From NCBI RefSeq assembly GCF_000337595.1, contig NZ_AOIL01000018.1:1-64000 (forward strand): a DNA stretch of 64,000 bases, written 5' to 3'. This document shows positions 24,960-35,171 of this stretch, one piece after another. The notes beneath the pieces were generated by a model, which did no database searches, was not told the origin of the DNA, and saw nothing but the letters and a program-made list of their open reading frames with translations. The position numbers were made by a program, and so were the translations under genes. Positions within the stretch are counted from its first letter, which is position 1; every line of letters begins with the position of its first letter. Source of the stretch: Natrialba taiwanensis DSM 12281 (lineage in GTDB: Archaea > Halobacteriota > Halobacteria > Halobacteriales > Natrialbaceae).

Positions 24960-25490
24960 TCAGGAGCCCCAGAAGTTCTCGCGGCTGCCGAGGCGTTCAC
25001 GGGTCTGGCTGCTGTCGGTGTCAGTGTCGGTCTCGGTCTCAGTCTCAGTCTCAGTACTACCGTCGCTATCCTCGTCCGCTGTGTCGTCCGAATCCGTGTC
25101 TGCAGCCGTCTCGTCAGTGTCGGGTTCGTCCCCATTCGACTCGTCGAGTTCACCGTTCATCGGGAGCAGTTCTAACTCCTCTGCACGCGCGTGGTTGCTG
25201 TGTACCCGCGTAATCTCCACGCGAGCGCGTGCTTCCGGGAGCACACCGTCGACCATGACGATGAACCCGTCCTCGGTTCGCCCGACGCCGGCACCGCTTT
25301 CGTGCATGTCGACGACGTCGATGACGACTTCCTCGCCGGCTTTGACCGGCTGTGTCTTCAGGTCCTCGATCGGCTGGCTGTAGTGGTTACACCACTCTTT
25401 ACCGCCGCGGTCGCCGTAGTGTTGACAGCCCATTCCCGAGATCCGTTCGGAGAAACTCGGACAGTCGTCGGCCAGTGGACAGTCTGCCAT
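24960..25490 (-). CDS. TRAM-domain RNA-binding protein with four-Cys N-terminus
   Basis: 176 residues from the ATG at 25490; the frame is open to 25826, but that extension is unlike the proteome. Cys at residues 4, 10, 22 and 34 form a probable metal or Fe-S site. A TRAM domain (about 46-108: PVKAGEEVVIDVVDMHESGAG ending LPEARARVEITRV) is a small beta-barrel that binds RNA, as in TrmA/RumA and MiaB tails. The acidic tail includes a long ETETETETDTDTD stretch coded by a slippage-prone hexamer. Stand-alone TRAM proteins in methanogens act as RNA chaperones, so a similar role is plausible. Divergent from etfBA. Confidence 0.85.
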   Translation of the reverse strand: MADCPLADDCPSFSERISGMGCQHYGDRGGKEWCNHYSQPIEDLKTQPVKAGEEVVIDVVDMHESGAGVGRTEDGFIVMVDGVLPEARARVEITRVHSNHARAEELELLPMNGELDESNGDEPDTDETAADTDSDDTADEDSDGSTETETETETDTDTDSSQTRERLGSRENFWGS

Positions 25491-25725
25491 ACGGTGTACT
25501 ACCGGTGGCGGCGTTAAACCGTTTCCGTCTTGTGTGCGCGTGGTGGCCGTCGAGCCGCCGATCTTCGTCGCTCGTGTGTCCGCTGGCCGATGCCGGTCGC
25601 TCGGATTCGCCTCTCGGCCACGAACGCGGACGGGACAGACCAGAATCGATGTGTCAAGTGAACGCCGACTCCAATACTGTGCGTTTCGAAAACGTTTACG
25701 GGGGGTGACGTGCGAGTGATAAACG

Positions 25726-26517
25726 ATGAAGATCCTCGTTACGGTCAAGGAAGTTGCGACCGTCGAAGACGAGTTCGAAATCGAGGGAACGGAGATTGCA
25801 GACCAGTACCTCGGTGCCGATCTCAACGAGTGGGACGATTACGCCGTCGAAGAGGCCGTCCAGCTCCAGGAAGCTGGCGTCGCCGACGAAGTCGTGACGG
25901 TAACCATCGGCCCCGAAGACTGCGAACAGACCATCCGCCAAGCACTCGCCAAGGGCGCGGATCGCGCGGTTCGCGTCTGGGACGATTCCCTCGACGGTGT
26001 CGACTTGCTCGATGTCGACGCCAAGACCGAAATTCTGCGCGCCGTCGTCGAAGAAGAGGACCCCGATCTCGTGCTAACCGGCGTCCAGGCCGGCGACGAC
26101 AGCTTCGGCGCGACGGGCGTCTCCCTCGCCGCGGACATCGGCTACGAGTGGGGCGCTGTCGTCAACCACCTCGAACACGAGTTCGACGGCGACGTCGCCT
26201 CGGTCCGACGTGAACTCGAGGGCGGTGTCGAGGAACTCACGGAAATCGAACTGCCCGCCGTCTTGACGATCCAGACGGGGATCAACGAACCGCGCTACGC
26301 GAGTCTGCGCGGTATTCGCCAGGCTCAGCGCAAGGAACTCGACGTGCAGACGCTCGCCGATCTCGGCGTCGACGAGAGCGCCGTCGAGTCCGCCCTCGAA
26401 CTCACCGACATGTACGAACCCGAGAGCGAGAGCGATGTCACGGTCTGGGAGGGCAGCGCCGACGAGACCGCCGCGGAGTTAGGTGAACTGCTCCGCGACA
26501 AGGGGGTGGCCCCATGA
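25726..26517 (+). CDS. etfB: Electron transfer flavoprotein beta subunit
   Basis: 263 residues, usual length for EtfB/FixA. With EtfA it carries electrons from acyl-CoA and related dehydrogenases to the quinone pool. It starts MKILVTVKEVATVEDEFEIE, then DLNEWDDYAVEEAVQLQE, the AMP/FAD-adjacent loop LTGVQAGDDSFGATGV, and IELPAVLTIQTGINEPRYASL, all family hallmarks. Cytoplasmic heterodimer. A GGGGGGTGA stretch about 20 bases upstream may help ribosome binding. The stop overlaps the etfA start by 4 bases (ATGA), so translation is coupled. Confidence 0.95.
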   Translation: MKILVTVKEVATVEDEFEIEGTEIADQYLGADLNEWDDYAVEEAVQLQEAGVADEVVTVTIGPEDCEQTIRQALAKGADRAVRVWDDSLDGVDLLDVDAKTEILRAVVEEEDPDLVLTGVQAGDDSFGATGVSLAADIGYEWGAVVNHLEHEFDGDVASVRRELEGGVEELTEIELPAVLTIQTGINEPRYASLRGIRQAQRKELDVQTLADLGVDESAVESALELTDMYEPESESDVTVWEGSADETAAELGELLRDKGVAP

Positions 26518-27467
26518 CCGATATCCTCGCAGTCACTGACCACCGCCGCGGCGAACTGCGCGACTCCAGCTACGAACTCATCACCGCGGGTCGCCAACTC
26601 GCCGACGAGACCGGCGGCGACCTCCATCTGGCCGTCATCAGCGGCACCGTCGACGAGTTCGCCGAGAAGGTAAACCGCGAGGGCGTCGACGCAATCCACA
26701 CCGTTTCCCACGGCGAGGAGTTCAACCACGACGTCTACACGCAGGCGATCACGCAGCTCTACGACGAACTCGCCCCGCAGTACGTTCTCACGCCCAACAG
26801 CGTCAACGGCCTCGACTACGCGCCCGCCGTTGCAAACCGACTCGGACTGCCGGTCGTCACCGACACGGTCGACCTCGCGACCAGCGGCGAGACGCTGACC
26901 GCGACCCGCGAGATGTACGGGGGCAAGGTCGAGACGACGAACGAACTCGACGGCGAGGCCGTCGTCACGATCCGCGAGGCAGAGTGGCCCGCTGCGGAAG
27001 GAACCGGCGATGCGTCCGTCGAAGCGTTCGACGCCGATATCGACGAGGACGCGGTCGGCTCCACCGTCAACGGCTTCGAGGAAGTCGGCGGCGGCGACGT
27101 CGACATCAGCGAGGCGGACGTGCTCGTCTCTGTCGGCCGTGGGATCGAGGAAGAGGAGAACCTCGACATCATCCGCGATCTCGCGGATGCACTCGACGCG
27201 ACGGTCTCCTCGTCGCGCCCGATCGTCGACAACGGCTGGCTGCCGAAGAACCGGCAGGTCGGCCAGTCCGGAAAGGTCGTCACGCCCGACGTCTACATCG
27301 CTATCGGGATCTCCGGTGCGGTCCAGCACGTCGCTGGCATGAAAGGCTCGGATACGATCGTCGCAATCAACACGGACCCCAACGCGCCGATCATGGACAT
27401 CGCCGACTACGCAATCCACAACGACCTCTTCGACGTCGTCCCGGCACTGACTGAGGAATTCCAGTAA
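26514..27467 (+). CDS. etfA: Electron transfer flavoprotein alpha subunit
   Basis: 317 residues, partner of EtfB. The N-terminal half is the Rossmann-like domain ([20 protein letters not shown]). The C-terminal half holds the FAD-binding domain with [61 protein letters not shown] and [17 protein letters not shown], the classic ETF-alpha signature. No ferredoxin or FixCX genes are adjacent, so this is a stand-alone etfBA pair. In haloarchaea it may serve fatty acid and amino acid oxidation. A 317-base gap follows. Confidence 0.96.
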   Translation: MTDILAVTDHRRGELRDSSYELITAGRQLADETGGDLHLAVISGTVDEFAEKVNREGVDAIHTVSHGEEFNHDVYTQAITQLYDELAPQYVLTPNSVNGLDYAPAVANRLGLPVVTDTVDLATSGETLTATREMYGGKVETTNELDGEAVVTIREAEWPAAEGTGDASVEAFDADIDEDAVGSTVNGFEEVGGGDVDISEADVLVSVGRGIEEEENLDIIRDLADALDATVSSSRPIVDNGWLPKNRQVGQSGKVVTPDVYIAIGISGAVQHVAGMKGSDTIVAINTDPNAPIMDIADYAIHNDLFDVVPALTEEFQ

Positions 27468-27784
27468 CGAACTCTCCTCACTGCGGCTTTGTGGCGGTTA
27501 CGTGATTGTACGGGCACGGACGCAGTGTCGAGCGAGTGCAATCAGTGTGGACGCTGATTCGCGCTCCCCACTAGTAGTCATAAACGAGGATTATAGAGGG
27601 GGATTTCTGCAGGGGACTGTCTATAGAATATCAGTTCCGTACCGCTGGTTCCGGCTCTCGGACAATCACGTGTGTAGCTAACACTGGACAATGATTAATC
27701 ATTTGAAGAGAGTGTCAGATATATTTATACAGTTTTTGGTGACTGTACAGCACAATTATAAACCAGTAATCTGATAGCACGGAT
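27468..27784. other. Intergenic region holding the chemoreceptor operon promoter
   Basis: 317 bases after etfA. No gene. The left part is ordinary; the right part (27690-27780) becomes AT-rich and carries a palindrome and TATA box described separately, plus CTGTACAG at 27743-27750 between the TATA box and the start codon. Confidence 0.55.
27690..27730 (+). promoter_or_regulatory. Promoter with 14-bp palindrome and TATA box for the chemoreceptor pair
   Basis: AATGATTAATCATT (27690-27703) is a perfect palindrome. ATATATTTATAC (27719-27730) is a strong archaeal TATA box, predicting a start near 27750 and a leader of about 35 bases before the ATG at 27785. The palindrome sits just upstream of the TFB-recognition (BRE) position, where haloarchaeal activators such as Bat or GvpE bind, so activation is a reasonable guess. 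Confidence 0.55.
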
Positions 27785-29059
27785 ATGACGTTCCGACCGA
27801 ATCGCCGGGAACTCTTGGTGGGGGCCGGTACCGCATCACTTGGCGGGCTTGCCGGATGCCTTTCTGACGTTCCCGTGCTTGGCACGGATGAACAAGCCGA
27901 CGACAGTGTCGGTGGTACAGACAGAACACTCAAACTCGGGATACTGAGTCCACTCAGCGGCGGTCTCGAGGGGATCGGTACAGCGACTCGAGATGCTGCG
28001 TTGTTACCGATCGAACGATTCGAGGACGAAACAGACCTGTCGATAGACTATCAGGTCGGCGACACGGAGACCTCGCCCAGCGCGGGCGTCCAGAGTGCGA
28101 ACGACCTCGTCAATGCGGGATACCCGATGGTCAACGGGCCACTGGCCTCCGACGTGACGCTGCAGGCGACCCAGCAGGTGCTGATTCCGTACCGGGTCGT
28201 CAACTGCTCGGCCGGCGCGACCTCGCCGACGATCACCTCGGTGAACGACGCCGGACTGAGCTTTCGCACCGCGCTGTCGGACTCGTTGCAGGCCGTCGCG
28301 CTCGCCGAACAGGCCGTCGCGGACTTCGGTGCCGAGAGCGCGGCGTCCCTGTACGTCGACAACGACTACGGCTGGCAGCTTACACAGTCGTTCTCGCAGG
28401 CGTTTGAATCCGAACGGGACGGCACGGTCACTGCTAAAGTGGCCGTTACGGAGGGTGCAGACTCCTACGACGATGCGCTCGATACTGCATTGGCGGACGA
28501 TCCCGACCTCCTGGTCGTCATCGGCTACCCCGATACCGGGGCGCAGCTGTTCGACGACCTGGCCGACCGCGGTGCGCGCGATGATGTCGATGTCCTCGTT
28601 ACCGAAGGAATGCAGGAGAGCACGCTCCACGAACGCACCGAGCACTCGCTCGACGGAATCCGCGGGACGGCACCGCTCGCAAGCGGGCCGGGCTACGACG
28701 AGTTCAGCGAGCAGTACGTCGACGCCTACGACGAGGAACCGGGGCTTTTTACGGCCCACTCCTACGACGCGTCGGCGGTCCTGTTGCTCGCGAACGCCTA
28801 CGCCGGGCAAAACGACGGGACGGCAATCAGAAACGCGATGCGATCCGTGACGTATACGCCGGGGGAGACGATCACGCCGGCGTCGCTCGCCGAGGGACTC
28901 GAACGCGCAGCGCAGGGTGAGAACGTCGCCTACGAGGGCGCCTCGAGTTCAGTCACGTTTGATGAGAACGGTGACGTGATGGGGGCGAACTTCTCGTACT
29001 GGGAGTTCGACGAACAGGCAGATGGCGGTATTACAGAACTCGAGCAGGTGAGCGCCTGA
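27785..29059 (+). CDS. Substrate-binding lipoprotein (branched-chain amino acid/BasB-like)
   Basis: 424 residues. A Tat-type signal ([12 protein letters not shown]) with lipobox LAGC, Cys25, anchors it outside the membrane. The mature part is a type I periplasmic-binding fold of the LivK class ([58 protein letters not shown]). No ABC permease or ATPase is next to it. Instead its TGATG overlaps the start of a chemotaxis transducer gene. In Halobacterium the BasB-BasT and CosB-CosT pairs have this arrangement, in which the binding protein presents amino acids or compatible solutes to the receptor. Ligand here unknown. A promoter palindrome lies upstream. Confidence 0.88.
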   Translation: MTFRPNRRELLVGAGTASLGGLAGCLSDVPVLGTDEQADDSVGGTDRTLKLGILSPLSGGLEGIGTATRDAALLPIERFEDETDLSIDYQVGDTETSPSAGVQSANDLVNAGYPMVNGPLASDVTLQATQQVLIPYRVVNCSAGATSPTITSVNDAGLSFRTALSDSLQAVALAEQAVADFGAESAASLYVDNDYGWQLTQSFSQAFESERDGTVTAKVAVTEGADSYDDALDTALADDPDLLVVIGYPDTGAQLFDDLADRGARDDVDVLVTEGMQESTLHERTEHSLDGIRGTAPLASGPGYDEFSEQYVDAYDEEPGLFTAHSYDASAVLLLANAYAGQNDGTAIRNAMRSVTYTPGETITPASLAEGLERAAQGENVAYEGASSSVTFDENGDVMGANFSYWEFDEQADGGITELEQVSA

Positions 29060-31716
29060 TGTCGGCGCTTTCGAAACTGGTGCCGTCGTTCATCAGACGG
29101 CGATACCTGTTCAAGTTCGTGATCTCGATCCTGGCGGTTGTGCTCGTGATCGGTGCCATCGGTGCGGTGAGCTACGCCCAGATCGACCAGACGGTACGGG
29201 ACGATTCGAGCGACCAGCTCCAGTCGACCGCCGAGTTACAGGCTGAAGCGATCGGCGACTGGGTCGCAAACATGAACGTTCAGACGCGGACTGCGTCCGC
29301 AACGCCGGCCGTCCAGGACGGCGACGTGCAGGCGATCCAGGGCGCGATCGTCGAAGAACAGGCGCGGATGGGCGTCGACGTGCGGGCGATCCACTACGTC
29401 GATACCAGCGAGGGTGAAGTCCTCACGAGTACGGACGCCCAACTTCGCGGCACCGAACTCGACGCCGTCGAGGACCCGTGGTCCGAGACCGACTTCGAAG
29501 ACGAACTCACGCTCGACGAGGACGTCTGGAACTCGGAGCAGGCCTACGAATCCGCGGCCCTGAACGATCAGGTGATGGCCTTCGCGAGTCCGGTCCCCGA
29601 GCGGGACGACCACGTGATGGTCGTTATCGGAACGCTCGAGTACCGCGTCGACCAGCTTCAGCAGGACGGGGCAGCCGGATCGACGGCGATCGTCGACCAG
29701 CGCGGTGATGCCGTGCTCCAGACCGGTTCGGGCGAGTTCACGAATCAGACCGACGAGGACGCGATTGAAGACGCTCTCGGCGGTCGGTCGAGCCAGATCG
29801 AAGACGAGGACGTCGTTCAGGCGTACGTCCCCGTCGGGGACACCGAGTGGGTCGCGGTCACGACCGTTCCGACGGAGCAGGCCTACGGCGTCGCGAGCGA
29901 CGTCGGCACGAACGTCATCGTGATGGTCCTCGTGAGTCTGGTCGCGCTCGGACTCGTCGGCGTCGTGCTCGGACGACAGACCGTCGTCCCGCTCACCGAA
30001 CTTCGTGACCGGGCGGCGGCGATGGAAGGCGGCGATCTCGAGGTCGACCTCGAAACGTCCCGTATCGACGAGATTGGGCGTCTCTACGACGGCTTCGACA
30101 GCATGCGCACGTCGCTGCGAGACCAGATTCAGGAGGCCGAATCCGCCCGCGCGGATGCCGAGAAAGCACGCGCCGAGACCGAGGCGATGAATCACCACCT
30201 CGAATCGAAGGCCGACGAGTACCGCGACGTGATGGAACTGTGTGCCGAAGGCGATCTCACGCAGCGACTCGATCCCGAAAGCGATAACGAAGCGATGACC
30301 GACATCGCCGTCGCGTTCAACGAAATGGTCGACGAACTCGAGGAGACGACGGCACACGTCAAGTCTTTCGCAGACGAGGTGGCCGCAGCGAGCGAGGAAG
30401 TCACAGCGAGCGCCGAGGAGGTTCGCTCCGCGTCCGGGCAGGTCAGTCACTCCATTCAGGAGATTTCCGACGGCGCGGACCGACAGAACAAGAACCTGCA
30501 GGCAGTCTCCGACGAGATGAGTGGCCTCTCGGCGACCACCGAACAGATCGCCGCCTCATCGAACCAGGTCGCCGACATCGCCGAACAGACGGCCGAAACC
30601 GGCCGATACGGTCGCGAAGCGGCCCGTGAGGCGATCGAAGGCATGCACGAAATCGAAGCCGAATCGACCGAGACCGTCGAGGCCATCGAGGACCTCACCG
30701 CCGAGATGGAACAGATCGACGAACTGATCGAGTTCATCACGGAGGTCGCCCGCGAGACGAACATGCTCGCGTTGAACGCGAACATCGAAGCGTCCCGGAG
30801 CGGCAGCGGCGACAAGAAAGGCGAAGGGTTCGCCGTCGTCGCCGCCGAGGTCAAGGAACTGGCCGCCGACACGAAGGAGACGGCCGAGGACATCGAGACG
30901 CGTCTCGAACGGATCAACGACCGCACTGAACGGACGGCGACGGAGGTCGAGAAGACGGCGGACAAGATCTCCTCGCACGTCGACGCGGTCGAGAACGCCG
31001 CGGAGGCGCTTGACGAGATCGCCGACTACGCACAGGAGACCAACGACGGCGTCCAGGAGATCTCCGCAACGACCGAACAGCAAGCCGCCTCGACCCAGGA
31101 GGTCGTCGCCATGGTTTCGACGGCGACGGACATCTCCGAATCGACGGCGACCGAATCCCAGCGCGTCGCCGCCGCTGCTGAGGAACAGACCTCCGCCCTC
31201 TCGGAGGTCACGAAAAGCGCCGGCTCGCTCGCCAACCAGGCCTCGCACCTGAACGAGATGCTCGACCGCTTCGACACCGATTCCGCGGTCGAGTCGGCGG
31301 GCGTCTCGCCCAGCGAACTCGTCGACGGCGACTACGAGCCAACGCTCGAGTTCGACGAGACCGATCTCGAAACCGACGCCGGTACCGACGACGCGTCGGC
31401 TGAACTCGCGACGACCGATGCGACCGGTGACTCGGGCACGATACTGGACGAATCGACAAGCGACGACACGGCCGATACCGAGGCGGCAAGTGGGGAGAAA
31501 CCTGACTCAGAATTCGACTCAGAAGCTGACTCCGAAACTGAGTCCGCGTCTGAACCCGATTCCGACTCGAACGACATCGAAACCGAATCCAGCGACGATA
31601 CCGATGCCGATGCCGATGCCGATGCCGAGACGGATACGGACGGCGAGACGACCGAAACGGACGACGAACCGGTCGATCCGTTCACCTACGACGAAGTCGA
31701 CGACGGGAGCAACTGA
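29059..31716 (+). CDS. Methyl-accepting chemotaxis transducer (Htr)
   Basis: 885 residues. TM1 at about 19-40, an extracellular Cache-like sensor (41-280), TM2 at about 283-304, a HAMP domain (305-358), a second HAMP-like segment (385-435), then the signalling coiled coil with its hairpin tip around [20 protein letters not shown] and [14 protein letters not shown]. The methylation helices have several Glu/Gln pairs. The last 150 residues are an acidic, probably disordered tail ([18 protein letters not shown]) from a GATGCC-type repeat; most Htrs end shortly after the coiled coil. The gene overlaps the binding-protein gene by one base, so the two are translated in tandem. It signals to CheA/CheW encoded elsewhere. 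Confidence 0.94.
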   Translation: MSALSKLVPSFIRRRYLFKFVISILAVVLVIGAIGAVSYAQIDQTVRDDSSDQLQSTAELQAEAIGDWVANMNVQTRTASATPAVQDGDVQAIQGAIVEEQARMGVDVRAIHYVDTSEGEVLTSTDAQLRGTELDAVEDPWSETDFEDELTLDEDVWNSEQAYESAALNDQVMAFASPVPERDDHVMVVIGTLEYRVDQLQQDGAAGSTAIVDQRGDAVLQTGSGEFTNQTDEDAIEDALGGRSSQIEDEDVVQAYVPVGDTEWVAVTTVPTEQAYGVASDVGTNVIVMVLVSLVALGLVGVVLGRQTVVPLTELRDRAAAMEGGDLEVDLETSRIDEIGRLYDGFDSMRTSLRDQIQEAESARADAEKARAETEAMNHHLESKADEYRDVMELCAEGDLTQRLDPESDNEAMTDIAVAFNEMVDELEETTAHVKSFADEVAAASEEVTASAEEVRSASGQVSHSIQEISDGADRQNKNLQAVSDEMSGLSATTEQIAASSNQVADIAEQTAETGRYGREAAREAIEGMHEIEAESTETVEAIEDLTAEMEQIDELIEFITEVARETNMLALNANIEASRSGSGDKKGEGFAVVAAEVKELAADTKETAEDIETRLERINDRTERTATEVEKTADKISSHVDAVENAAEALDEIADYAQETNDGVQEISATTEQQAASTQEVVAMVSTATDISESTATESQRVAAAAEEQTSALSEVTKSAGSLANQASHLNEMLDRFDTDSAVESAGVSPSELVDGDYEPTLEFDETDLETDAGTDDASAELATTDATGDSGTILDESTSDDTADTEAASGEKPDSEFDSEADSETESASEPDSDSNDIETESSDDTDADADADAETDTDGETTETDDEPVDPFTYDEVDDGSN

Positions 31717-31813
31717 CGGCTCGAGTCGCGTGAACGGGGCGAACTGAGACACGCACTCACGAACCCTCGACCGAACCGTCACGTACTTTTTCCCACCTTC
31801 CCAAACGCTGGCA

Positions 31814-32656
31814 ATGGAACTTCTGGAGCGCAGACGGGCGCTAATCGAGGAACGTCTCCGCGACGTGGTCGAGGGTATCGACCCCGAGGCGCTCTCCGAG
31901 GAAGTGCGCCACGTCACGCTCTCCGGAGGCAAACGCGTCCGGCCGATGGTCACCATTCTCGCCTGTGAGACCGTCGGCGGCACCGCCGAGGACGCAGTCG
32001 AGTTCGGCGTCGGCATCGAACTCGTCCACACCGCCTCCCTCGTCGTCGACGACATCATCGATCGCTCGGAACTGCGCCGCGGCACCGAAAGCGCCTGGGC
32101 CGCCTTCGGCCACGGCCCCGCGATCATCACCAGCGACGGCCTCCTCGGTGAGGCTTTCGACCTCTTCGCCGCCGATCCCGACGCGATGCGCGCCGTCACC
32201 GATGCTATGGTCGAACTCGGCGTCGGCGAAGCGACCGAACTCTCCGCCCAGCCCGCCTCCGAAGCGGAGTACATGACGCTCGCGAGACGAAAGACCGGCG
32301 CGCTCTTCCGAGCCGCGGCTGAACTCGGGGCGATCGCCGCCGATTCGGAGCCGGAGACGGTCGAGGCGCTCGGCGAGTATGCCGAACGAGTCGGCGTCGC
32401 CTTCCAGATCAGAGACGACGTGCTGGACGCGGTTGCCGATGCCGAGGAGTTAGGAAAGCCGACCGGCCACGATGCCGCCATGGAGCGCCCGTCGGTCATC
32501 CAGGTAACCGACCTCTCGCCCGAGGAGGCAAATGCCCGTGCGCAATCTGAAGCCGATCGAGCGTTAGCCGCCCTGGATCGAGTCGATGCCGCCGATCCAG
32601 AGGCCAGCGCGTATCTGCAACAGTTGGCAGAGTTCGTCGTCGAACGGGAGCGATAG
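31814..32656 (+). CDS. Trans-polyprenyl diphosphate synthase (IspA/IdsA family)
   Basis: 280 residues. It condenses isopentenyl diphosphate with allylic diphosphates to make chain precursors for archaeal lipids or quinones. Both Asp-rich motifs are present: DDIID at residues 79-83 (VVDDIIDRSELRRG) and DDVLD at 201-205 (FQIRDDVLDAVAD). The substrate-binding SGGKRVRP is at 38-45. Product length depends on residues before the first motif (HTASL), which are small, so a chain of C20 or longer is plausible. It is somewhat shorter than the main haloarchaeal IdsA (about 350), so it may be a paralogue. Convergent with the DUF373 gene. Confidence 0.9.
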   Translation: MELLERRRALIEERLRDVVEGIDPEALSEEVRHVTLSGGKRVRPMVTILACETVGGTAEDAVEFGVGIELVHTASLVVDDIIDRSELRRGTESAWAAFGHGPAIITSDGLLGEAFDLFAADPDAMRAVTDAMVELGVGEATELSAQPASEAEYMTLARRKTGALFRAAAELGAIAADSEPETVEALGEYAERVGVAFQIRDDVLDAVADAEELGKPTGHDAAMERPSVIQVTDLSPEEANARAQSEADRALAALDRVDAADPEASAYLQQLAEFVVERER

Positions 32657-32769
32657 CGGTCGATATGAACGCGAGTGGGGATGGAGGTGGGAGAGGATGG
32701 GATGCAACCGCAACGTGCACCCGGTGTGACGACGGTGGATTATCGATGGGTATCGAGAATCGTCGAGGA

Positions 32770-34041
32770 TTAGGGAGGGTTGTCCGTCGCATGTCGCTCC
32801 TCCGATTCCGCCTCAGCTTCCGACTCCGTATTCGTCGCCGATCTTGCGTTCAGGTGTGCGTTTGCGTTTGAACTCGGCTCTGGCCCCGGACCCGGGCCCG
32901 GCCCAAGATCCGAGTCCGACGGGGAACCCGCACCAGTTTCGGTTCCTCTCTCCGAGCCCGCGTTCGAGTCGGCAAATTTCGACTCGGCGACTGCAAAGAG
33001 CAGGGTGCTTCCGATACCGAGGAGCGTGCCGGCTGTCAGCGCCGTTGCGAGATACGTGATCGTGACGGTGCCGAGGAAAAAGGCGCTCACGGCGTGGAGG
33101 ACGATCGCAATCGAGAGCACGTAGAACGGTGCGTTGAGGTAGCGCCATTCGAAGGTCCCCGCGATGTACTCGTCGGTGATTTGGCCGAGACTCGTCGTAA
33201 TCCCGGCCGCCGCGAGCCACTGAATCGACCCGTAGACGAGCGCGGCGACCATGACTGGCGCGCTCACGCGGCCAGTAGTCTCACGCTGCACTCGTTCCAA
33301 GGTGTTCAGTCCGTTCATCCCACCGAGGGTGAACAGCGCGGCGGCGACGACATACGCGAGCAGTGTCGTCCGACCGGCATACAACGAGCGGCGAGCGCGT
33401 TCGACCGCCGCGTCGAGTCGCTCGCCGAGACCCAACCCGCGCGAGATGAGATAGAGACCGAGGAGTGCCGAAGTCGTTCCAAGCACCAAGCCGGGCATCT
33501 CGAGCGCGCTCCCGAGCAGTGCGAGCGGGTAGATGAGCAGCAGGATTCCGAGCGGGATCAACACGGTTCCCCGCGTTTCGGGGTCGTCGAGAACCTGCTT
33601 GATGGTGTAGTACATCGACTCCAGATTCTGGGCTTGCCTGACCACGACCCGACGGACGCCGTCGATCGGAACTCGCGAGCGGATGATCGGGATCACGGAT
33701 TCGTCCTGTGCACCGTCGGTGACGACGAGCGTGGTAACGTCTTCCGCCGTCGAGAGGCTCGCAAGCACGGTATCGACCTCGTCGCCGACCTCCCGGTTGG
33801 CCTTGACATCGCCCTCGTCGTTCCCGGTGACGACGGCGACCTCGACGCTCTCGTCGCGCTCGTCTAAGTCGTCGTAGATGTGCAACCCCTGGAAGATGAC
33901 GTTGACATCCGAGTCCTCCGGATCTGCGGTCGCGAGCGCGACGGCTGCCTCTTCGACGGGCTCGCGGCCGATAACCGGCGTCGAAAAGCCCGTCTTGCGA
34001 CCGAGGTCATCGTCGAGATCAACACACAGGACCAGCAGCAT
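32770..34041 (-). CDS. DUF373 family membrane protein
   Basis: 423 residues from the ATG at 34041 (MLLVLCVDLDDDLGRKTG); an upstream start at 34116 is not family-like. The N-terminal 150 residues form a cytoplasmic Rossmann-like domain with an Asp-rich nucleotide/metal-type motif CVDLDDDLGRKTG and FQGLHIYDDL. Around seven transmembrane helices follow, and then a disordered, Ser/Pro/Asp-rich tail (GPGPGPGPEPSSNANAH). This is the archaeal predicted membrane protein family DUF373 (COG2237), whose function is unknown. Divergent from the radical SAM gene. Confidence 0.88.
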   Translation of the reverse strand: MLLVLCVDLDDDLGRKTGFSTPVIGREPVEEAAVALATADPEDSDVNVIFQGLHIYDDLDERDESVEVAVVTGNDEGDVKANREVGDEVDTVLASLSTAEDVTTLVVTDGAQDESVIPIIRSRVPIDGVRRVVVRQAQNLESMYYTIKQVLDDPETRGTVLIPLGILLLIYPLALLGSALEMPGLVLGTTSALLGLYLISRGLGLGERLDAAVERARRSLYAGRTTLLAYVVAAALFTLGGMNGLNTLERVQRETTGRVSAPVMVAALVYGSIQWLAAAGITTSLGQITDEYIAGTFEWRYLNAPFYVLSIAIVLHAVSAFFLGTVTITYLATALTAGTLLGIGSTLLFAVAESKFADSNAGSERGTETGAGSPSDSDLGPGPGPGPEPSSNANAHLNARSATNTESEAEAESEERHATDNPP

Positions 34042-34175
34042 CGATGGGATGTTTGTCGGCGCGGTATATGCCTTTTCTGGGCTGACCGAGTGTACAGGGA
34101 TGCCACAATGGCCCAAACAGGCCGCGGTCCGATCCGTGCAGTTTTTGAACGCGGCCCGACAACCCAGTATACTGA

Positions 34176-35171
34176 ATGATATCGAAGGGCTGTGAGCAGT
34201 GCGCGAAGGGCGGCAAGATGGTGCTGTTCGTCTACGGTTACTGCGACCAGCGCGACTGCTTTTACTGCCCGCTCGGCGAGAACCGCAAGAACGTCACCGA
34301 CGTCTACGCGAACGAGCGACTCGTCGAGTCGGATGAAGACGTTCTCGAACAAGCCCACCGAATGGACGCGCTCGGAACCTCGATTACGGGCGGCGAACCC
34401 CAGGAGGCTCTCGACCGCACCTGTCACTACCTTGAGTTGCTCACGGACGAGTTCGGTGAGGATCACCACACCCACCTCTATACGGGCATCCCCGGCGGCC
34501 GCGAGAACATGCGCCGCCTCTCCGAGGCCGGTCTCGACGAGATTCGCTTCCACCCGCCGTACGAACAGTGGGGCGACCTCCACGGCACCGAGTGGGAAGA
34601 CATCCTCTATATCGCCCGTGAAGAAGGACTTACTCCGGCCTTCGAGATCCCCGGTATCCGCGCCGAAACGGAGTTCCTCGACTTTCTCGACGAGGGCGCT
34701 GCCGACTTTTGCAACGTCAACGAGTTCGAGATGTCCCAGGGGAACTACCGCCGGATGCAAGAGCAGGGCTTCGAACTTAAGGAGGGCCACATGAGCGCCG
34801 TCGACGGCTCCCGGGAGGACATTCTCGACGTAATGGGCGACCACGAGCGCGTCTACTTCTGTACCTCGGTGTTCAAGGACGCCGCCCAGCACCGCCGCCG
34901 ACTCAAGCGCATGGCCCGAAACGTCCGCCGCGAGTTCGACGACGTGACCGACGACGGGACGCTAGTCTACGGCAAGACCTACGCCGAACCGGAGCGCTTC
35001 GCTGAACTCGGGGTGCCGGAGGAGTTCTATACCGTCAAATCGGCGCACGTGGAGGTCGCCTGGTGGCTGTTAGAGGAGATGATCGAGGAGGGCGATCTGG
35101 AAGAGGGTGAAATCGTCGAGCAGTATCCGAGTTACGACGGACAGGTCGTCGAGCGAACGCCGCTGGCCTGA
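34176..35171 (+). CDS. Radical SAM protein of the archaeal COG2108 type
   Basis: 331 residues. The N-terminus has SKGCEQCAKGGKMVLFVYG, then the cluster motif YCDQRDCFYCPLGENRKN. The Cys are at 23, 28 and 31, spaced CX4CX2C rather than the canonical CX3CX2C, and a further CxxC pair sits at 6 and 9. The TIM-barrel elements GTSITGGEPQEAL (SAM-binding GGE) and EIPGIRAETEFLDFL follow. The family is annotated as related to pyruvate-formate lyase activating enzyme and has no known substrate. It sits alone, divergent from DUF373, which gives no functional hint. One extra residue between the first two Cys could be tolerated, since atypical spacings are known in other radical SAM families. Confidence 0.85.
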   Translation: MISKGCEQCAKGGKMVLFVYGYCDQRDCFYCPLGENRKNVTDVYANERLVESDEDVLEQAHRMDALGTSITGGEPQEALDRTCHYLELLTDEFGEDHHTHLYTGIPGGRENMRRLSEAGLDEIRFHPPYEQWGDLHGTEWEDILYIAREEGLTPAFEIPGIRAETEFLDFLDEGAADFCNVNEFEMSQGNYRRMQEQGFELKEGHMSAVDGSREDILDVMGDHERVYFCTSVFKDAAQHRRRLKRMARNVRREFDDVTDDGTLVYGKTYAEPERFAELGVPEEFYTVKSAHVEVAWWLLEEMIEEGDLEEGEIVEQYPSYDGQVVERTPLA

